NCBI GenBank assembly: GCA_022768545.1 | Contig: JALELV010000030.1 | Coordinates: 1-54,320 of the forward strand | DNA length: 54,320 bases | Reading direction: 5' to 3' | Origin: Oscillospiraceae bacterium | GTDB lineage: Bacteria > Bacillota > Clostridia > Oscillospirales > Ruminococcaceae | Part shown: piece after piece, positions 9,905 through 17,533 of the stretch | Layout: each line of letters starts with the position of its first letter | Position numbering within the stretch: the first letter of the stretch is position 1 | Position numbers and translations under genes: made by a program | The notes under the pieces: model-generated | The model's database searches: none | Told to the model about the DNA's origin: nothing | Seen by the model: only the letters and a program-made list of their open reading frames with translations

Positions 9905-10789
9905 ATGGTCAGAATTTTGGGAATTGGCGACAATATGGTGGATAAAAACCTGACGACGGGTATGATGTACCCCGGCGGCCAAGCCATGAACATCGCGGTG
10001 AATACAAAGATGCTGGGCGCTCAGACCGGCTTTATCGGCCCCATGGGGGACGATTATGTCGCCGACCACATCAAAAACACCCTGGACGAGATCGGGGTGG
10101 ACCGTTCCCGCAGCCGCACCTACCACTGCCCCCACGCGTTTGCCCGCTACAAGGTCATCAACGAGGACCGCGTATTCCAGAGCGAGAAGAAGCGCAATCC
10201 TCTGCAGTGGGCCATCCGCAATATGCTGGGGTATGAAGGCCTCAGCGAGGAGGACCTGGAGTACATCAAAACCTTCGACCTGGTCCATTCCAGCGACGGC
10301 GCGGGTATGGATTTTATCCAGACTGAGCTGCCGAAGATCAAGGCCACCGGGGTTCCTCTCTCCTTCGATTTTTCCGTTTACCACAACGAGCCCGGCTTTA
10401 TGGAGGCGGTTTGCCCCAACGCCTATTTTGTGTTGCTCTCCTGCAGCCATATGACGGTGGAGGAGATGAGAGACCGCCTGAAGAAGGCCTACGACTTGGG
10501 TTCCCGTATCTGTATCGCCACCCGGGGCTCCGAGGGGGCCACTCTGTACGATGGGAAAGACTTCTATACTCAGGCGCCCCACATGGTAAAGGCAAAGGAC
10601 ACCATGGGAGCGGGCGACGCGTTTATCTCCGCCTTCCTGTATACCTTCCTCAAAGAGGGCGGCATGAAGGCCGAAGACCGCGGCCAGATCATCCGGGACG
10701 CCCTGCTGGCGGCGGCGGAATACTCCGCCAAGGCCTGCATGGTGGACGGTTCCTTCGGCCACGGAGCTCCCTATCAGTCGGAGTTCTGA
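9905..10789 (+). CDS. PfkB-family sugar kinase, FrlD-like
   Basis: A 294-residue ribokinase-type kinase that transfers phosphate from ATP to a sugar hydroxyl. Seen are the amino-terminal substrate signature with the GG pair (MMYPGGQAMNIAV, about residues 20-32) and the carboxyl-terminal signature DTMGAGDAFISAFL (about 231-244), in which GAGD holds the catalytic Asp. The opening GIGDNMVDKNL and overall layout resemble fructoselysine/fructosamine 6-kinases (FrlD), but no deglycase or transporter gene is next to it, so the substrate is open. ATG follows GATGAGGTGG. It has its own promoter and terminator. Confidence 0.82.
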   Translation: MVRILGIGDNMVDKNLTTGMMYPGGQAMNIAVNTKMLGAQTGFIGPMGDDYVADHIKNTLDEIGVDRSRSRTYHCPHAFARYKVINEDRVFQSEKKRNPLQWAIRNMLGYEGLSEEDLEYIKTFDLVHSSDGAGMDFIQTELPKIKATGVPLSFDFSVYHNEPGFMEAVCPNAYFVLLSCSHMTVEEMRDRLKKAYDLGSRICIATRGSEGATLYDGKDFYTQAPHMVKAKDTMGAGDAFISAFLYTFLKEGGMKAEDRGQIIRDALLAAAEYSAKACMVDGSFGHGAPYQSEF

Positions 10790-10812
10790 TGAGGCAGAGG
10801 CGATGCGCTTTC

Positions 10813-10842
10813 AAAAGGACAGGGCTTAGGCCCTGTCCTTTT
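10813..10842 (+). terminator. Terminator after the sugar kinase
   Basis: AAAAGGACAGGGC, loop TTAG, and its complement, followed by TTTTTATT. Confidence 0.88.
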
Positions 10843-10876
10843 TATTCTCTCAAAATTGCCGGCCGGCGTTAAAAAG

Positions 10877-10908
10877 AACATATCCTTCCCGCCAAAGCGC
10901 ATATAGAT
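10877..10908 (+). promoter_or_regulatory. Candidate sigma-E promoter of spoIIID
   Basis: ACATATC (10878-10884), 15 bases, CATATAGAT (10900-10908). This fits the Bacillus sigma-E pattern (-35 KMATATT, 14-15 bases, -10 CATACANT) well. spoIIID is a sigma-E gene in Bacillus, which supports the call. Confidence 0.5.
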
Positions 10909-10943
10909 AAGGTAAAAGCAAGAGGGCGGGGAGGTTTTTCAGT

Positions 10944-11204
10944 TTGAAAGGTTTGCCGGAGGAAAGGGCGGTCACACTGGCCCTTTATATTGTGGAGACA
11001 GGCGCCACGGTCCGCAGTGCGGCCAGGGAATTTCATATTTCAAAGAGCACGGTACATAAAGACGTCAGCGAACGGCTGAAAAAAATAAACCAGCCTCTTT
11101 ATAAGCAGGTCAAAGAGGTGCTGGAACACAACAAACAGGAGCGGCACATCCGGGGAGGGCAGGCCACAAAAAACAAATATGCAAAGGAGCGGGAGCTGCG
11201 CTGA
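10944..11204 (+). CDS. spoIIID: Sporulation transcription factor SpoIIID
   Basis: An 86-residue DNA-binding protein that tunes mother-cell gene expression during sporulation, acting on sigma-E and sigma-K genes. It has the helix-turn-helix ATVRSAAREFHISKSTVHKDVSERL (split here only for mention: ATVRSAAREF and ISKSTVHKDV) at about residues 21-45 and the basic carboxyl tail with GGQATKNKY that is characteristic of SpoIIID. The start is TTG 10944 with GGGGAGG upstream (10928-10934). Single gene with own terminator. Confidence 0.95.
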   Translation: MKGLPEERAVTLALYIVETGATVRSAAREFHISKSTVHKDVSERLKKINQPLYKQVKEVLEHNKQERHIRGGQATKNKYAKERELR

Positions 11205-11247
11205 CCGGGAAAAGGCCGGGCCGACAGCCCTGGGTACCTGCATGCGC

Positions 11248-11282
11248 AAAAAGGGGGAACGGCAGGCCGTTCCCCTTTTTTG
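11248..11282 (+). terminator. Terminator after spoIIID
   Basis: AAAAAGGGGGAACGG pairs with CCGTTCCCCTTTTTT around a short loop, with the T-run built into the 3' arm. Confidence 0.88.
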
Positions 11283-11544
11283 CCGCTTTCCGGACGGATA
11301 AGGCCGGAGAAGCAAACAGCGAAGCTTCTTTTTGTCCTTCGCCCCTCCCTGATAACTAACAAGTTCCATTATAACCATATAGAATCAATATTGCAAGTAA
11401 TTTTATAGGCATTATTTACTTGTATAAATCATTTCGATTTCATCCTACAATGAAGCTGTAAGCTTTTGCCTCTGCTTCGTCCGCCCGGTAGCAGCCGAAG
11501 ATCCTTCAGCGGCGCGGCTCAAAAAGGAAAGAAAGGATGACAAG

Positions 11545-11718
11545 ATGTTTGAGATCGTCAAACGGGAATCCTCCAATAAGACCATCCGCATGCCCAACGA
11601 GCTGATCGAATATTTGGAGAAACTGGCGAGCAAAAAAGGGGTATCTTTCAATCAGGTCGTGATCCAGTGCTGTGAATATGCTTTGCGGGACCTGAAAGAG
11701 GAGGACCGTCCGTGGTAA
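11545..11718 (+). CDS. Small ribbon-helix-helix-like protein
   Basis: A 57-residue protein starting at ATG 11545 after GAAAGGATGA. The pattern is a short beta strand (TIRMPNELIE, about residues 13-22) followed by two helices (IEYLEKLASKKG and SFNQVVIQCCEYAL), as in Arc/MetJ-type DNA-binding proteins that dimerise through the strand. It stands alone between spoIIID and glmS, with a terminator of its own. No toxin gene is next to it, so a chromosomal regulator is more likely than an antitoxin. Target unknown. Confidence 0.7.
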   Translation: MFEIVKRESSNKTIRMPNELIEYLEKLASKKGVSFNQVVIQCCEYALRDLKEEDRPW

Positions 11719-11757
11719 GAACGCCCCTTCACGGCGGGGGCTTTGTGTAAAGAAGCC

Positions 11758-11789
11758 AAAAAGGGAGAAGCTGCGGCTTCTCCCTTTTT
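11758..11789. terminator. Bidirectional terminator between the small RHH gene and glmS
   Basis: AAAAAGGGAGAAGC, loop TGCG, and the perfect complement. A and T runs on both sides let it stop transcripts from both converging genes. Confidence 0.9.
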
Positions 11790-11801
11790 GATCTATGCAT
11801 T

Positions 11802-13619
11802 TTATTCTACCGTGACGGATTTTGCCAGATTGCGGGGTTTATCCACGTCGCAGCCGCGGCATACGGCGGCGTAGTAGGACAGCAGCTGCAGGGGGATGAC
11901 CGAGAGCAGCGGCATAAACAGGTCATCGGCTTCCGGCAGGGAGATGCGGTGGGCAAAAAGGTCTTCCTCCGGGTGGGCGCTCTCCCGGCAGATGAGCAGC
12001 ACCGAGGCCCCCCGGGCCCGAACCTCCTTGACGTTGCTGAGGGTTTTGGGCAGCAGGGCTCCCTGGGTGGCCAGGGCCACCACCGGCACTCCCGGGGTAA
12101 TGAGGGAGATAGTGCCGTGCTTGAGCTCCCCGGCGGCGTAGGCCTCACAGTGGATGTAGGAGATCTCCTTGAGCTTGAGGGAGCCCTCACAGCAGAGAGG
12201 GTAGTCGAAACCGCGCCCGATGAAGAACAGGCTCCCGGTCTCCCGGTAGGTCTCGGCGATCTTCCGGATCGGCTCCGCCATCTCCAGGCATTTTTTGGTC
12301 TTTTCCACAGTGTCCAGCAGCCCGGAAATGAGGGCACGGGCCTCCTCCTCGGATACCTGGCCCTTTTCAAGGGCAATGCGGATCCCCATCAGGTAAAGGA
12401 CCCCTAACTGCACCGAATAGGCTTTGGTGCTGGCCACGGCGATCTCCGGGCCGGCAAAGGTATACAGCACATGGTCTGCCTCCCGGGCGATGGTGGAGCC
12501 GGCCACGTTGACAATGGCGAGCACCGGGCAGCCCCGGTCTTTGGCCAGGCGCAGAGCGGCCAGGGTGTCCGCCGTCTCACCGGACTGGGACACCACCACC
12601 ACCAGATGGCGCGGAGTGAGGATGGGGTCGCGGTAGCGGAACTCCGAGGCGATATCCACATCCACCGGCAGCCGGGCCAGTTTTTCGATCACCATCCGGC
12701 CCACCATGCCGGCGTGCATGGCGGTGCCGCAGGCGATGACCTGAACGCGGTCGATATCCCGGAAAAACCCATCGGGAATGCCGTCGGAGGCAAAACTGGG
12801 CAGTCCGGTGTGAACTCTGGGATGGATGGTGCTGTCCAGGGCCTGAGGCTGCTCGAAGATCTCCTTGAGCATAAAGTGGGGAAAACCGCCCTTTTGGGCC
12901 TGCTCCACGTTCCAGTCGGCGGTGAGGATCTCTTTCTGGATCTCCTTCCCGTCGGCGCCCCACACCACGGCGGAATCCGCGGTGAGCCGGACGATCTCCT
13001 CTGGCTCCAAAGTAAAGTAGCGGCGGGTATGCCGCAGCACGGCAGTGACATCGGAGGTGATGAAATTCCCCTCCGGGCTCAGCGCGGCAATGAGCGGGCT
13101 CCCCCGGCGGACGGCGTAGATCTCCCCGGGGCGGTCGGCAAACAGGATGCCGAAGGCGAAGGCCCCCTCCATCATGCCGGAGGCCCGGCGGATGGCGGCG
13201 GCGGGGTCTCCCTCATAGCAGAAGTCCAGCACCTTGGCCGCCACCTCCGTGTCGGTCTGGGAGACAAAGGAGTACCCTTTTTCTTTTAACATTTCCCGCA
13301 GTTCAACATAATTCTCGATGATGCCGTTGTGCACCAGGGAGAGCTTTTCGGTCCCGTGGGGGTGGGCGTTTATGTCGGAGGGCTCCCCGTGGGTGGCCCA
13401 ACGGGTGTGCCCGATGCCGCAGCTGCCCTCCAGAGGGCTCTCTTTCAGCCGGTCGGCCAGGTTCTGCAGGCGGCCCCGGGCCTTTACCGTGCGGATCTTT
13501 CCTTCCGAAAAGACGGATACCCCGGCGGAATCATAACCGCGGTACTCTAAGTTGCCAAGCCCCTCCATCAGTATTCCGACGGCCCCGGCGACCCCGGTAA
13601 AACCAACAATACCACACAT
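11802..13619 (-). CDS. glmS: Glutamine-fructose-6-phosphate aminotransferase
   Basis: A 605-residue enzyme that makes glucosamine-6-phosphate from fructose-6-phosphate and glutamine, the first step to UDP-GlcNAc. The mature amino terminus is the catalytic Cys of MCGIVGFTG, with YRGYDSAG and HTRWATHG in the glutaminase domain (about 1-240). The isomerase half has two SIS domains with SQSGETADTL and STKAYSVQ, and ends KPRNLAKSVTVE. ATG follows AAAGGAGA. Upstream is a glmS ribozyme, so glucosamine-6-phosphate should trigger cleavage of its own mRNA. Confidence 0.98.
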   Translation of the reverse strand: MCGIVGFTGVAGAVGILMEGLGNLEYRGYDSAGVSVFSEGKIRTVKARGRLQNLADRLKESPLEGSCGIGHTRWATHGEPSDINAHPHGTEKLSLVHNGIIENYVELREMLKEKGYSFVSQTDTEVAAKVLDFCYEGDPAAAIRRASGMMEGAFAFGILFADRPGEIYAVRRGSPLIAALSPEGNFITSDVTAVLRHTRRYFTLEPEEIVRLTADSAVVWGADGKEIQKEILTADWNVEQAQKGGFPHFMLKEIFEQPQALDSTIHPRVHTGLPSFASDGIPDGFFRDIDRVQVIACGTAMHAGMVGRMVIEKLARLPVDVDIASEFRYRDPILTPRHLVVVVSQSGETADTLAALRLAKDRGCPVLAIVNVAGSTIAREADHVLYTFAGPEIAVASTKAYSVQLGVLYLMGIRIALEKGQVSEEEARALISGLLDTVEKTKKCLEMAEPIRKIAETYRETGSLFFIGRGFDYPLCCEGSLKLKEISYIHCEAYAAGELKHGTISLITPGVPVVALATQGALLPKTLSNVKEVRARGASVLLICRESAHPEEDLFAHRISLPEADDLFMPLLSVIPLQLLSYYAAVCRGCDVDKPRNLAKSVTVE

Positions 13620-13904
13620 ATCGTGTTCTCCTTTTCTGTTGTTTTGGTGGCAGGCTCCGCCGCGCGGCCGGGGGCTCCCGGGCGCGACGGCAGAAAAGGC
13701 GCGTTTTCCTCAAAAGAGGAACGGCTCACCGGGCCCCGGTCCTGACAGGGCGGGAGCAGTTTTCCGGGCCCTTGTCGGAAGCGGCCCGGACAGGCCTTTT
13801 CTGATCTGCGCAAAAAGCGCGCAGTGTTAAAAATAAAATACCGAAGGCCCGCGGTCTTCGCCCTTCTTTTCCGGGGAGGGGAGCCCAAAAAGAAGGGGCC
13901 TTAT
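13620..13904 (-). other. Long stretch between glmS ribozyme and glmS
   Basis: About 285 bases with no gene separate the ribozyme from the glmS start codon. It holds several hairpins, for example CTGCGC/GCGCAG near 13812-13830 and CCCTTCTTTT/AAAAGAAGGG near 13861-13897. No T-rich terminator follows them clearly. Their role is unknown; they may protect or expose the cleaved mRNA. Confidence 0.4.
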
Positions 13905-14038
13905 GGACCGTGTGTTGTGCTGACGGTTGCCCGCAGTTTTGCCAGGTCCTGACACAATAAGGCGTTGCGGGGAGGCACCCGCCGAAAAGCTCGATACTCC
14001 TCCCACCTCGTCGACCGCCCAAAGGCGGCTATGGCGCT
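13905..14038 (-). ncRNA. glmS self-cleaving ribozyme/riboswitch
   Basis: On the minus strand the RNA opens with the cleavage-site sequence AGCGCC (14038-14033, cut after the A), then a P1 hairpin. The conserved core follows: GACGAGG, AUCGA (14.0 kb), CGGCGGGUG, and further on the peripheral P3/P4 part bounded by GGACC (13949-13945) and GGUCC (13909-13905), with GGCAAAACUGCGGGCAACCGU inside it (split motif: GGCAAAAC and GCAACCG). Order and spacing match the Bacillus glmS ribozyme. Known mechanism: glucosamine-6-phosphate acts as cofactor for cleavage and the mRNA is then degraded. Confidence 0.93.
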
Positions 14039-14206
14039 TTTTAAAATAAATTCCCGTTTTTCCTCCTCTCTGCTTTCAGGGCATGGTTTAGTCTATGCAG
14101 CCGGAACGCTTTTGTTGCGGCGCCCCGGGCAAAGGCCCCCAAAGCCCCTGCTGGTAGCGGGCGGCCCGGCCCGGACGGGGCGCAGAGCCTTTGCTGCTTT
14201 GCAGAC

Positions 14207-14235
14207 ATGATACCATAGCCGCCCCCAAAACACAA
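14207..14235 (-). promoter_or_regulatory. Probable glmS promoter
   Basis: On the minus strand TTGTGT (14235-14230), 17 bases and TATCAT (14212-14207). It would place the transcript start about 160 bases before the ribozyme cleavage site. Confidence 0.6.
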
Positions 14236-14271
14236 GCAAAAAGGGCTGCGCCAAAGCAGCGCCGGGCTTTG

Positions 14272-14310
14272 CCAAAACAAAAGAGCTTTCGGCGCGAAGG
14301 CCGAAAGCTC
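14272..14310 (-). terminator. Terminator of the exported-protein gene
   Basis: GAGCTTTCGGC and its complement (14310-14300 and 14293-14283 on the minus strand) followed by TTTTGTTTT. Confidence 0.88.
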
Positions 14311-14365
14311 CGGAAAACTTCAGAATAAGAAAGGGTCAAACAGGGTGCCCCTTTCCCCAGACGGG

Positions 14366-14890
14366 TCAGGGCGGCGTCTCCGGCCCATCCCCGGGGCGTT
14401 CCAGCCAGGTGTCCTGTTCAAAGTCAAAGAAAAGCACGGGCTCTCCATCCTCCCCGGCTGCGTAGACCACGGGGACAAGCTCCGGAAAGGCGCCGCCGGA
14501 AAGCCGGACCCGCATGGTGAGGGGGGCCTCTCCGTTGTATACGGGGGAGAGGGCGGAAGGCTCCAGCGCTGGCCAGCGGCCGTCCAGGTCAGCCAGAAGC
14601 TCCCTTTGAAAGAGGTCGCTTCGATCCTCCGGGGAGAGGAAGCCGCTCTCCAGGGCGTTTATCTGAAACAGAACGCTCCAGGCCTGCAGATACAGCCGGT
14701 GCGCAGGGGAGCTCCGCTGTTCTGCGGGGAGGGAGACCCCGGGCAGCGCCAGGGGGACCGGGTCGTCCTCCACGAGGACAGTCCCCAAACCCTCCCGGGA
14801 AATGGAGGAAAGCCTCTCCAAAACGAAGGGGGTACAGAGGATCAAAGGGATCAGCGGAAAGACCGCCGCCCGAAGAAGTTTCCGTTTCAT
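14366..14890 (-). CDS. Exported or membrane-anchored protein of unknown function
   Basis: A 174-residue protein with a basic start (MKRKLLR), one hydrophobic segment at about residues 8-24 (signal or anchor), and a polar outer part. There is no lipobox Cys and no family I recognise. The rest is acidic, with a short beta-rich carboxyl half. The start lies very close to GGCGGAGGA, but an A-rich GGGGG further upstream could serve. It lies between aroK and glmS with its own terminator. An anchored signalling or assembly subunit is possible, without direct support. Confidence 0.6.
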   Translation of the reverse strand: MKRKLLRAAVFPLIPLILCTPFVLERLSSISREGLGTVLVEDDPVPLALPGVSLPAEQRSSPAHRLYLQAWSVLFQINALESGFLSPEDRSDLFQRELLADLDGRWPALEPSALSPVYNGEAPLTMRVRLSGGAFPELVPVVYAAGEDGEPVLFFDFEQDTWLERPGDGPETPP

Positions 14891-15035
14891 TCCTCCGCCC
14901 CCTTTTCAAAGACCCGGACCGGGACAAAAAGTTTGATCCCTGATATCCAGTATAGTAAGAAAAGGTAACATGGAGGTCATAAAAAAGGAAAATGCCGGTG
15001 CTGTGAAAATTTTTATGACTGCGGGGGAACTTCGG

Positions 15036-15536
15036 TCACCGCAGCCCCAGGCCGCTCAGCACCGCGTCGGCGGCGGCTTCTGGGGCAAGCTCCCCCGCCA
15101 CCCGCAGGGAAGCGGCCCGGAGGTAGAGGGGGCGGCGGCGCTCGTAAAGGGCCAGCATCGCCTCCCGGCTGTTCTGCCGGACGAGAGGGCGGCTGCTGTC
15201 CCTGATGCGCCGGTAGCAGACCTCAAAGGGAACATCCAAAAATACCACGGCGCAGGGGGAAAAGGCCTGTACGTTGCGGGCAAAAAGCAGCGCCCCGCCG
15301 CCGGAGGCTACCACGGTATTTTCTTTGGCGGCAAGCTCCCGGGCGGCCCGGTGCTCCAGCTCCCGGAAGCCCTCTTCACCGTCCTCTGAGAAGATCTGGG
15401 GGATGATCCTGCCCGCCCGGGCCTCAATATAGGAATCCATGTCGATAAAATCACAGCCCAGCCGCCGGGCCAAAACCCGTCCGACGGTGCTCTTCCCGCA
15501 GCCCATAAAGCCGCAGAGCACAATGGTCCGCTGCAT
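15036..15536 (-). CDS. aroK: Shikimate kinase
   Basis: A 166-residue NMP-kinase-fold enzyme that phosphorylates shikimate at the 3-hydroxyl in the chorismate pathway. Seen are the Walker A loop GFMGCGKSTVGR (about residues 9-20), the shikimate-binding DMDSYIEARAG with its Asp (about 32-42), GGGALL (about 78-83), and the lid segment SSRPLVR. ATG follows GAAGGAAGGGG. It starts 14 bases after aroE stops and probably ends the fabD-aroE-aroK transcript. Confidence 0.94.
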   Translation of the reverse strand: MQRTIVLCGFMGCGKSTVGRVLARRLGCDFIDMDSYIEARAGRIIPQIFSEDGEEGFRELEHRAARELAAKENTVVASGGGALLFARNVQAFSPCAVVFLDVPFEVCYRRIRDSSRPLVRQNSREAMLALYERRRPLYLRAASLRVAGELAPEAAADAVLSGLGLR

Positions 15537-15550
15537 CAAAACCCCTTCCT

Positions 15551-16387
15551 TCAGCAAAACTTCCGCGCCACTTCCCGGGTCATCTCCTCCACCAGGGCGT
15601 CGATGTCCACGGGGCGGTAGGAGACCCCGTCCCAGATCTCGTGGGCGGCCACGGCCTGCCAGACCAGCATGGCCATGCCTCCCACCGTGAGGCACCCGGC
15701 GGCGGCCGCCTTCTGCAGCAAAAGGGTCTCGGTGGGGTTGTAGACGGCGTCGAACACCACCCGGCAGCGGGGAAGCACGGCCTCTCCCACCGGCATCTCA
15801 TCTGCATGGGGGTACATGCCGCAGGGGGTGGCGTTTACCAGCAGCTCAAAATCTCCGGAGAGGGAGTCCAGCGCCATGATCTCCACCCGGGCTCCGGGAC
15901 GCAGGGAAAGGATCTCGCCGCGCACCTTCTCCGCCAGAGAGAAGTGGCGTTCCAGCACGGCGATGGTCACCGCCGCGCCGTGAAGGGCGCTTTCGATGGC
16001 GAACATGCGTCCGGCGCCCCCGGCGCCCATGACGCAGACCGGGCGGGAAAGATCCGCCCCCGCGGGCTGCACGGCCTTGAGAAAGCCCACACAGTCGGTG
16101 TTGTAGCCGGTGACAGGGCCGCGGCAGTCCACCACGTTTACCGCCCCGTAGCGGCGGGCGCTCTCATCCAGGGCGCCGGTAAATTCCATGATATCCACCT
16201 TATGGGGAATGGTGACGTTGAAACCGGACAATTCTCTGAGCAGGGGGAAGCTCTCCCTCAGCTTTTCCGGCGGGATGGAGAGGACCTCGTACTCCCCCTC
16301 CCGGCCGGAGAGGGCAAACAGCCGCCGGTGGATCTCCGGGGACATGGTATGCCCCAGAGGGTGCCCCAAAATGGCGAATTTTCTCAC
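15551..16387 (-). CDS. aroE: Shikimate dehydrogenase (NADP+)
   Basis: A 278-residue enzyme that reduces 3-dehydroshikimate to shikimate. The substrate domain has GHPLGHTMSP (about residues 8-17) and the catalytic-lysine motif NVTIPHKVDIM (Lys about 63). The NADP domain has GAGGAGRMF and the later NATPCGMYP and GGMAMLVWQA signatures. The start is GTG 16387 behind AGGAGG. It follows fabD by 20 bases, an unusual pairing of fatty-acid and aromatic synthesis on one transcript. Confidence 0.95.
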   Translation of the reverse strand: MRKFAILGHPLGHTMSPEIHRRLFALSGREGEYEVLSIPPEKLRESFPLLRELSGFNVTIPHKVDIMEFTGALDESARRYGAVNVVDCRGPVTGYNTDCVGFLKAVQPAGADLSRPVCVMGAGGAGRMFAIESALHGAAVTIAVLERHFSLAEKVRGEILSLRPGARVEIMALDSLSGDFELLVNATPCGMYPHADEMPVGEAVLPRCRVVFDAVYNPTETLLLQKAAAAGCLTVGGMAMLVWQAVAAHEIWDGVSYRPVDIDALVEEMTREVARKFC

Positions 16388-16407
16388 AGCAGACGCCTCC
16401 TTTGCAC

Positions 16408-17325
16408 TTACAGGCCCAGGCTCTCCCGGGCCTTTTCCAGAAGCTCCGGGGTCTCCGCCCGATAGACGGAGAGAGCCTTGTCAATTCGGCGCAGCAGCCC
16501 GGAGAGCACCTTGCCCGGGGCCGCCTCCACAAAAGAGGAGCAGCCCTCCGCCTTCATGGCGGCGATCTCGTCGGTGAAGCGGACGGGGGAGACCATGTGC
16601 CGCGCCAGGTATTCCGGCAGGCTTGCGAAGGAGCTCATCCGCCCACCGGTGAGGTTGGAGTAAAAGGGCAGCTCCGGCTGCCTCCAGGGCAGCTCCTTCA
16701 CCGCTTCAAAAAACTCGGCGGCGGCGGGCTGCATCCGACAGGTGTGGAACGCGCCATTTACCCCCAGCAGGGTGGCGCGCCCGCCGGCCTCTGCGGCCAG
16801 TGCGGCCAGTGCGCCCACCGCCTCCGGGTCCCCCGCGGCCACGGTCTGCAGGGGGGAGTTGTAGTTGACCGGAAGCACGAAGCCTTCGGCTTTTTCACAA
16901 AGTTCCTCCACCGCCTCCGGCCCAAGGCCGGTCACGGCGCACATTTTGCCGCCGGACACCTTCTCCATGGCCGCGGCCCGGGCGGCGATCATCTTCATAC
17001 CGGTCCCGGGTGCCACCGCCCCGGCCGCGGTAAGGGCGGCGTACTCCCCCAGGGAGTGACCGGCCACTCCGGCGGGGGCGCCCAGCAGCTCCCTGGCCGC
17101 CAGGAAGGAGGCCAGGGAGGCGGTATAGGTCAGCGGCTGGGCGTAGCAAGTCTTGCCGAAATCCTCCGCCGACCCCTCGAAAGTCATGGCTTTTACGTCG
17201 AAGCCAAAGACGTCCCCGGCCTGCTCGTACAGCTCCCGAACGGCGGGGAACGCCTCGTACAGCTCCCGGGCCATGCCGGGATATCCGGCCCCTTGGCCGG
17301 GAAAAAGGATAACATAAGCGCCCAT
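16408..17325 (-). CDS. fabD: Malonyl-CoA:ACP transacylase
   Basis: A 305-residue acyltransferase that moves malonyl from CoA to ACP. The nucleophile is Ser91 in GHSLGEY, the partner His193 in GAFHT, and the oxyanion glutamine sits in PGQGAGYPGM. Length is normal. ATG follows TTGGAGG. It is transcribed away from the large fab operon across a 208-base control region and leads an operon with aroE and aroK. This is the only fabD in the window, so the fab operon depends on this divergent unit. Confidence 0.96.
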   Translation of the reverse strand: MGAYVILFPGQGAGYPGMARELYEAFPAVRELYEQAGDVFGFDVKAMTFEGSAEDFGKTCYAQPLTYTASLASFLAARELLGAPAGVAGHSLGEYAALTAAGAVAPGTGMKMIAARAAAMEKVSGGKMCAVTGLGPEAVEELCEKAEGFVLPVNYNSPLQTVAAGDPEAVGALAALAAEAGGRATLLGVNGAFHTCRMQPAAAEFFEAVKELPWRQPELPFYSNLTGGRMSSFASLPEYLARHMVSPVRFTDEIAAMKAEGCSSFVEAAPGKVLSGLLRRIDKALSVYRAETPELLEKARESLGL

Positions 17326-17413
17326 AAATGACCTCCAAGTCTCCCGAAAGGGTTCCGGGATGTGAATTTTTTATAAAGTTGCCCTGAACCGGTTGACATT
17401 CCGGCCGGCAATT

Positions 17414-17496
17414 ATTATGATGAGAACATTGGATATGAAACAATTGTTACAATTTTGCGTTTAAAATTGAAACATTCGTTACATTTCACTTATGAT
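17414..17496. promoter_or_regulatory. Divergent fabD/fabH control region with two palindromes
   Basis: Two related 16-mers occur: TGAAACAATTGTTACA (17436-17451) and TGAAACATTCGTTACA (17468-17483), centred 32 bases apart. Each is an imperfect palindrome with the shape TGWAAC-N4-GTTWCA. The first covers the -35 (TTGTTT, 17443-17438) of a fabD promoter with -10 CATAAT (17419-17414). The second overlaps the -35 (TTGAAA, 17467-17472) and spacer of a fabH promoter with -10 TATGAT (17491-17496). A repressor binding both could switch both operons together. No gene for a lipid regulator is nearby and the motif is not a FapR box. Confidence 0.65.
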
Positions 17497-17533
17497 ACCA
17501 TAAAGGGAAACTGCATTGCAAGGGGGAATCGGA

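Noticed and set aside
17326..17533. FapR operator
   Set aside because: The palindromes found do not fit the FapR consensus I know (TTAGTACCTGATACTAA-type).
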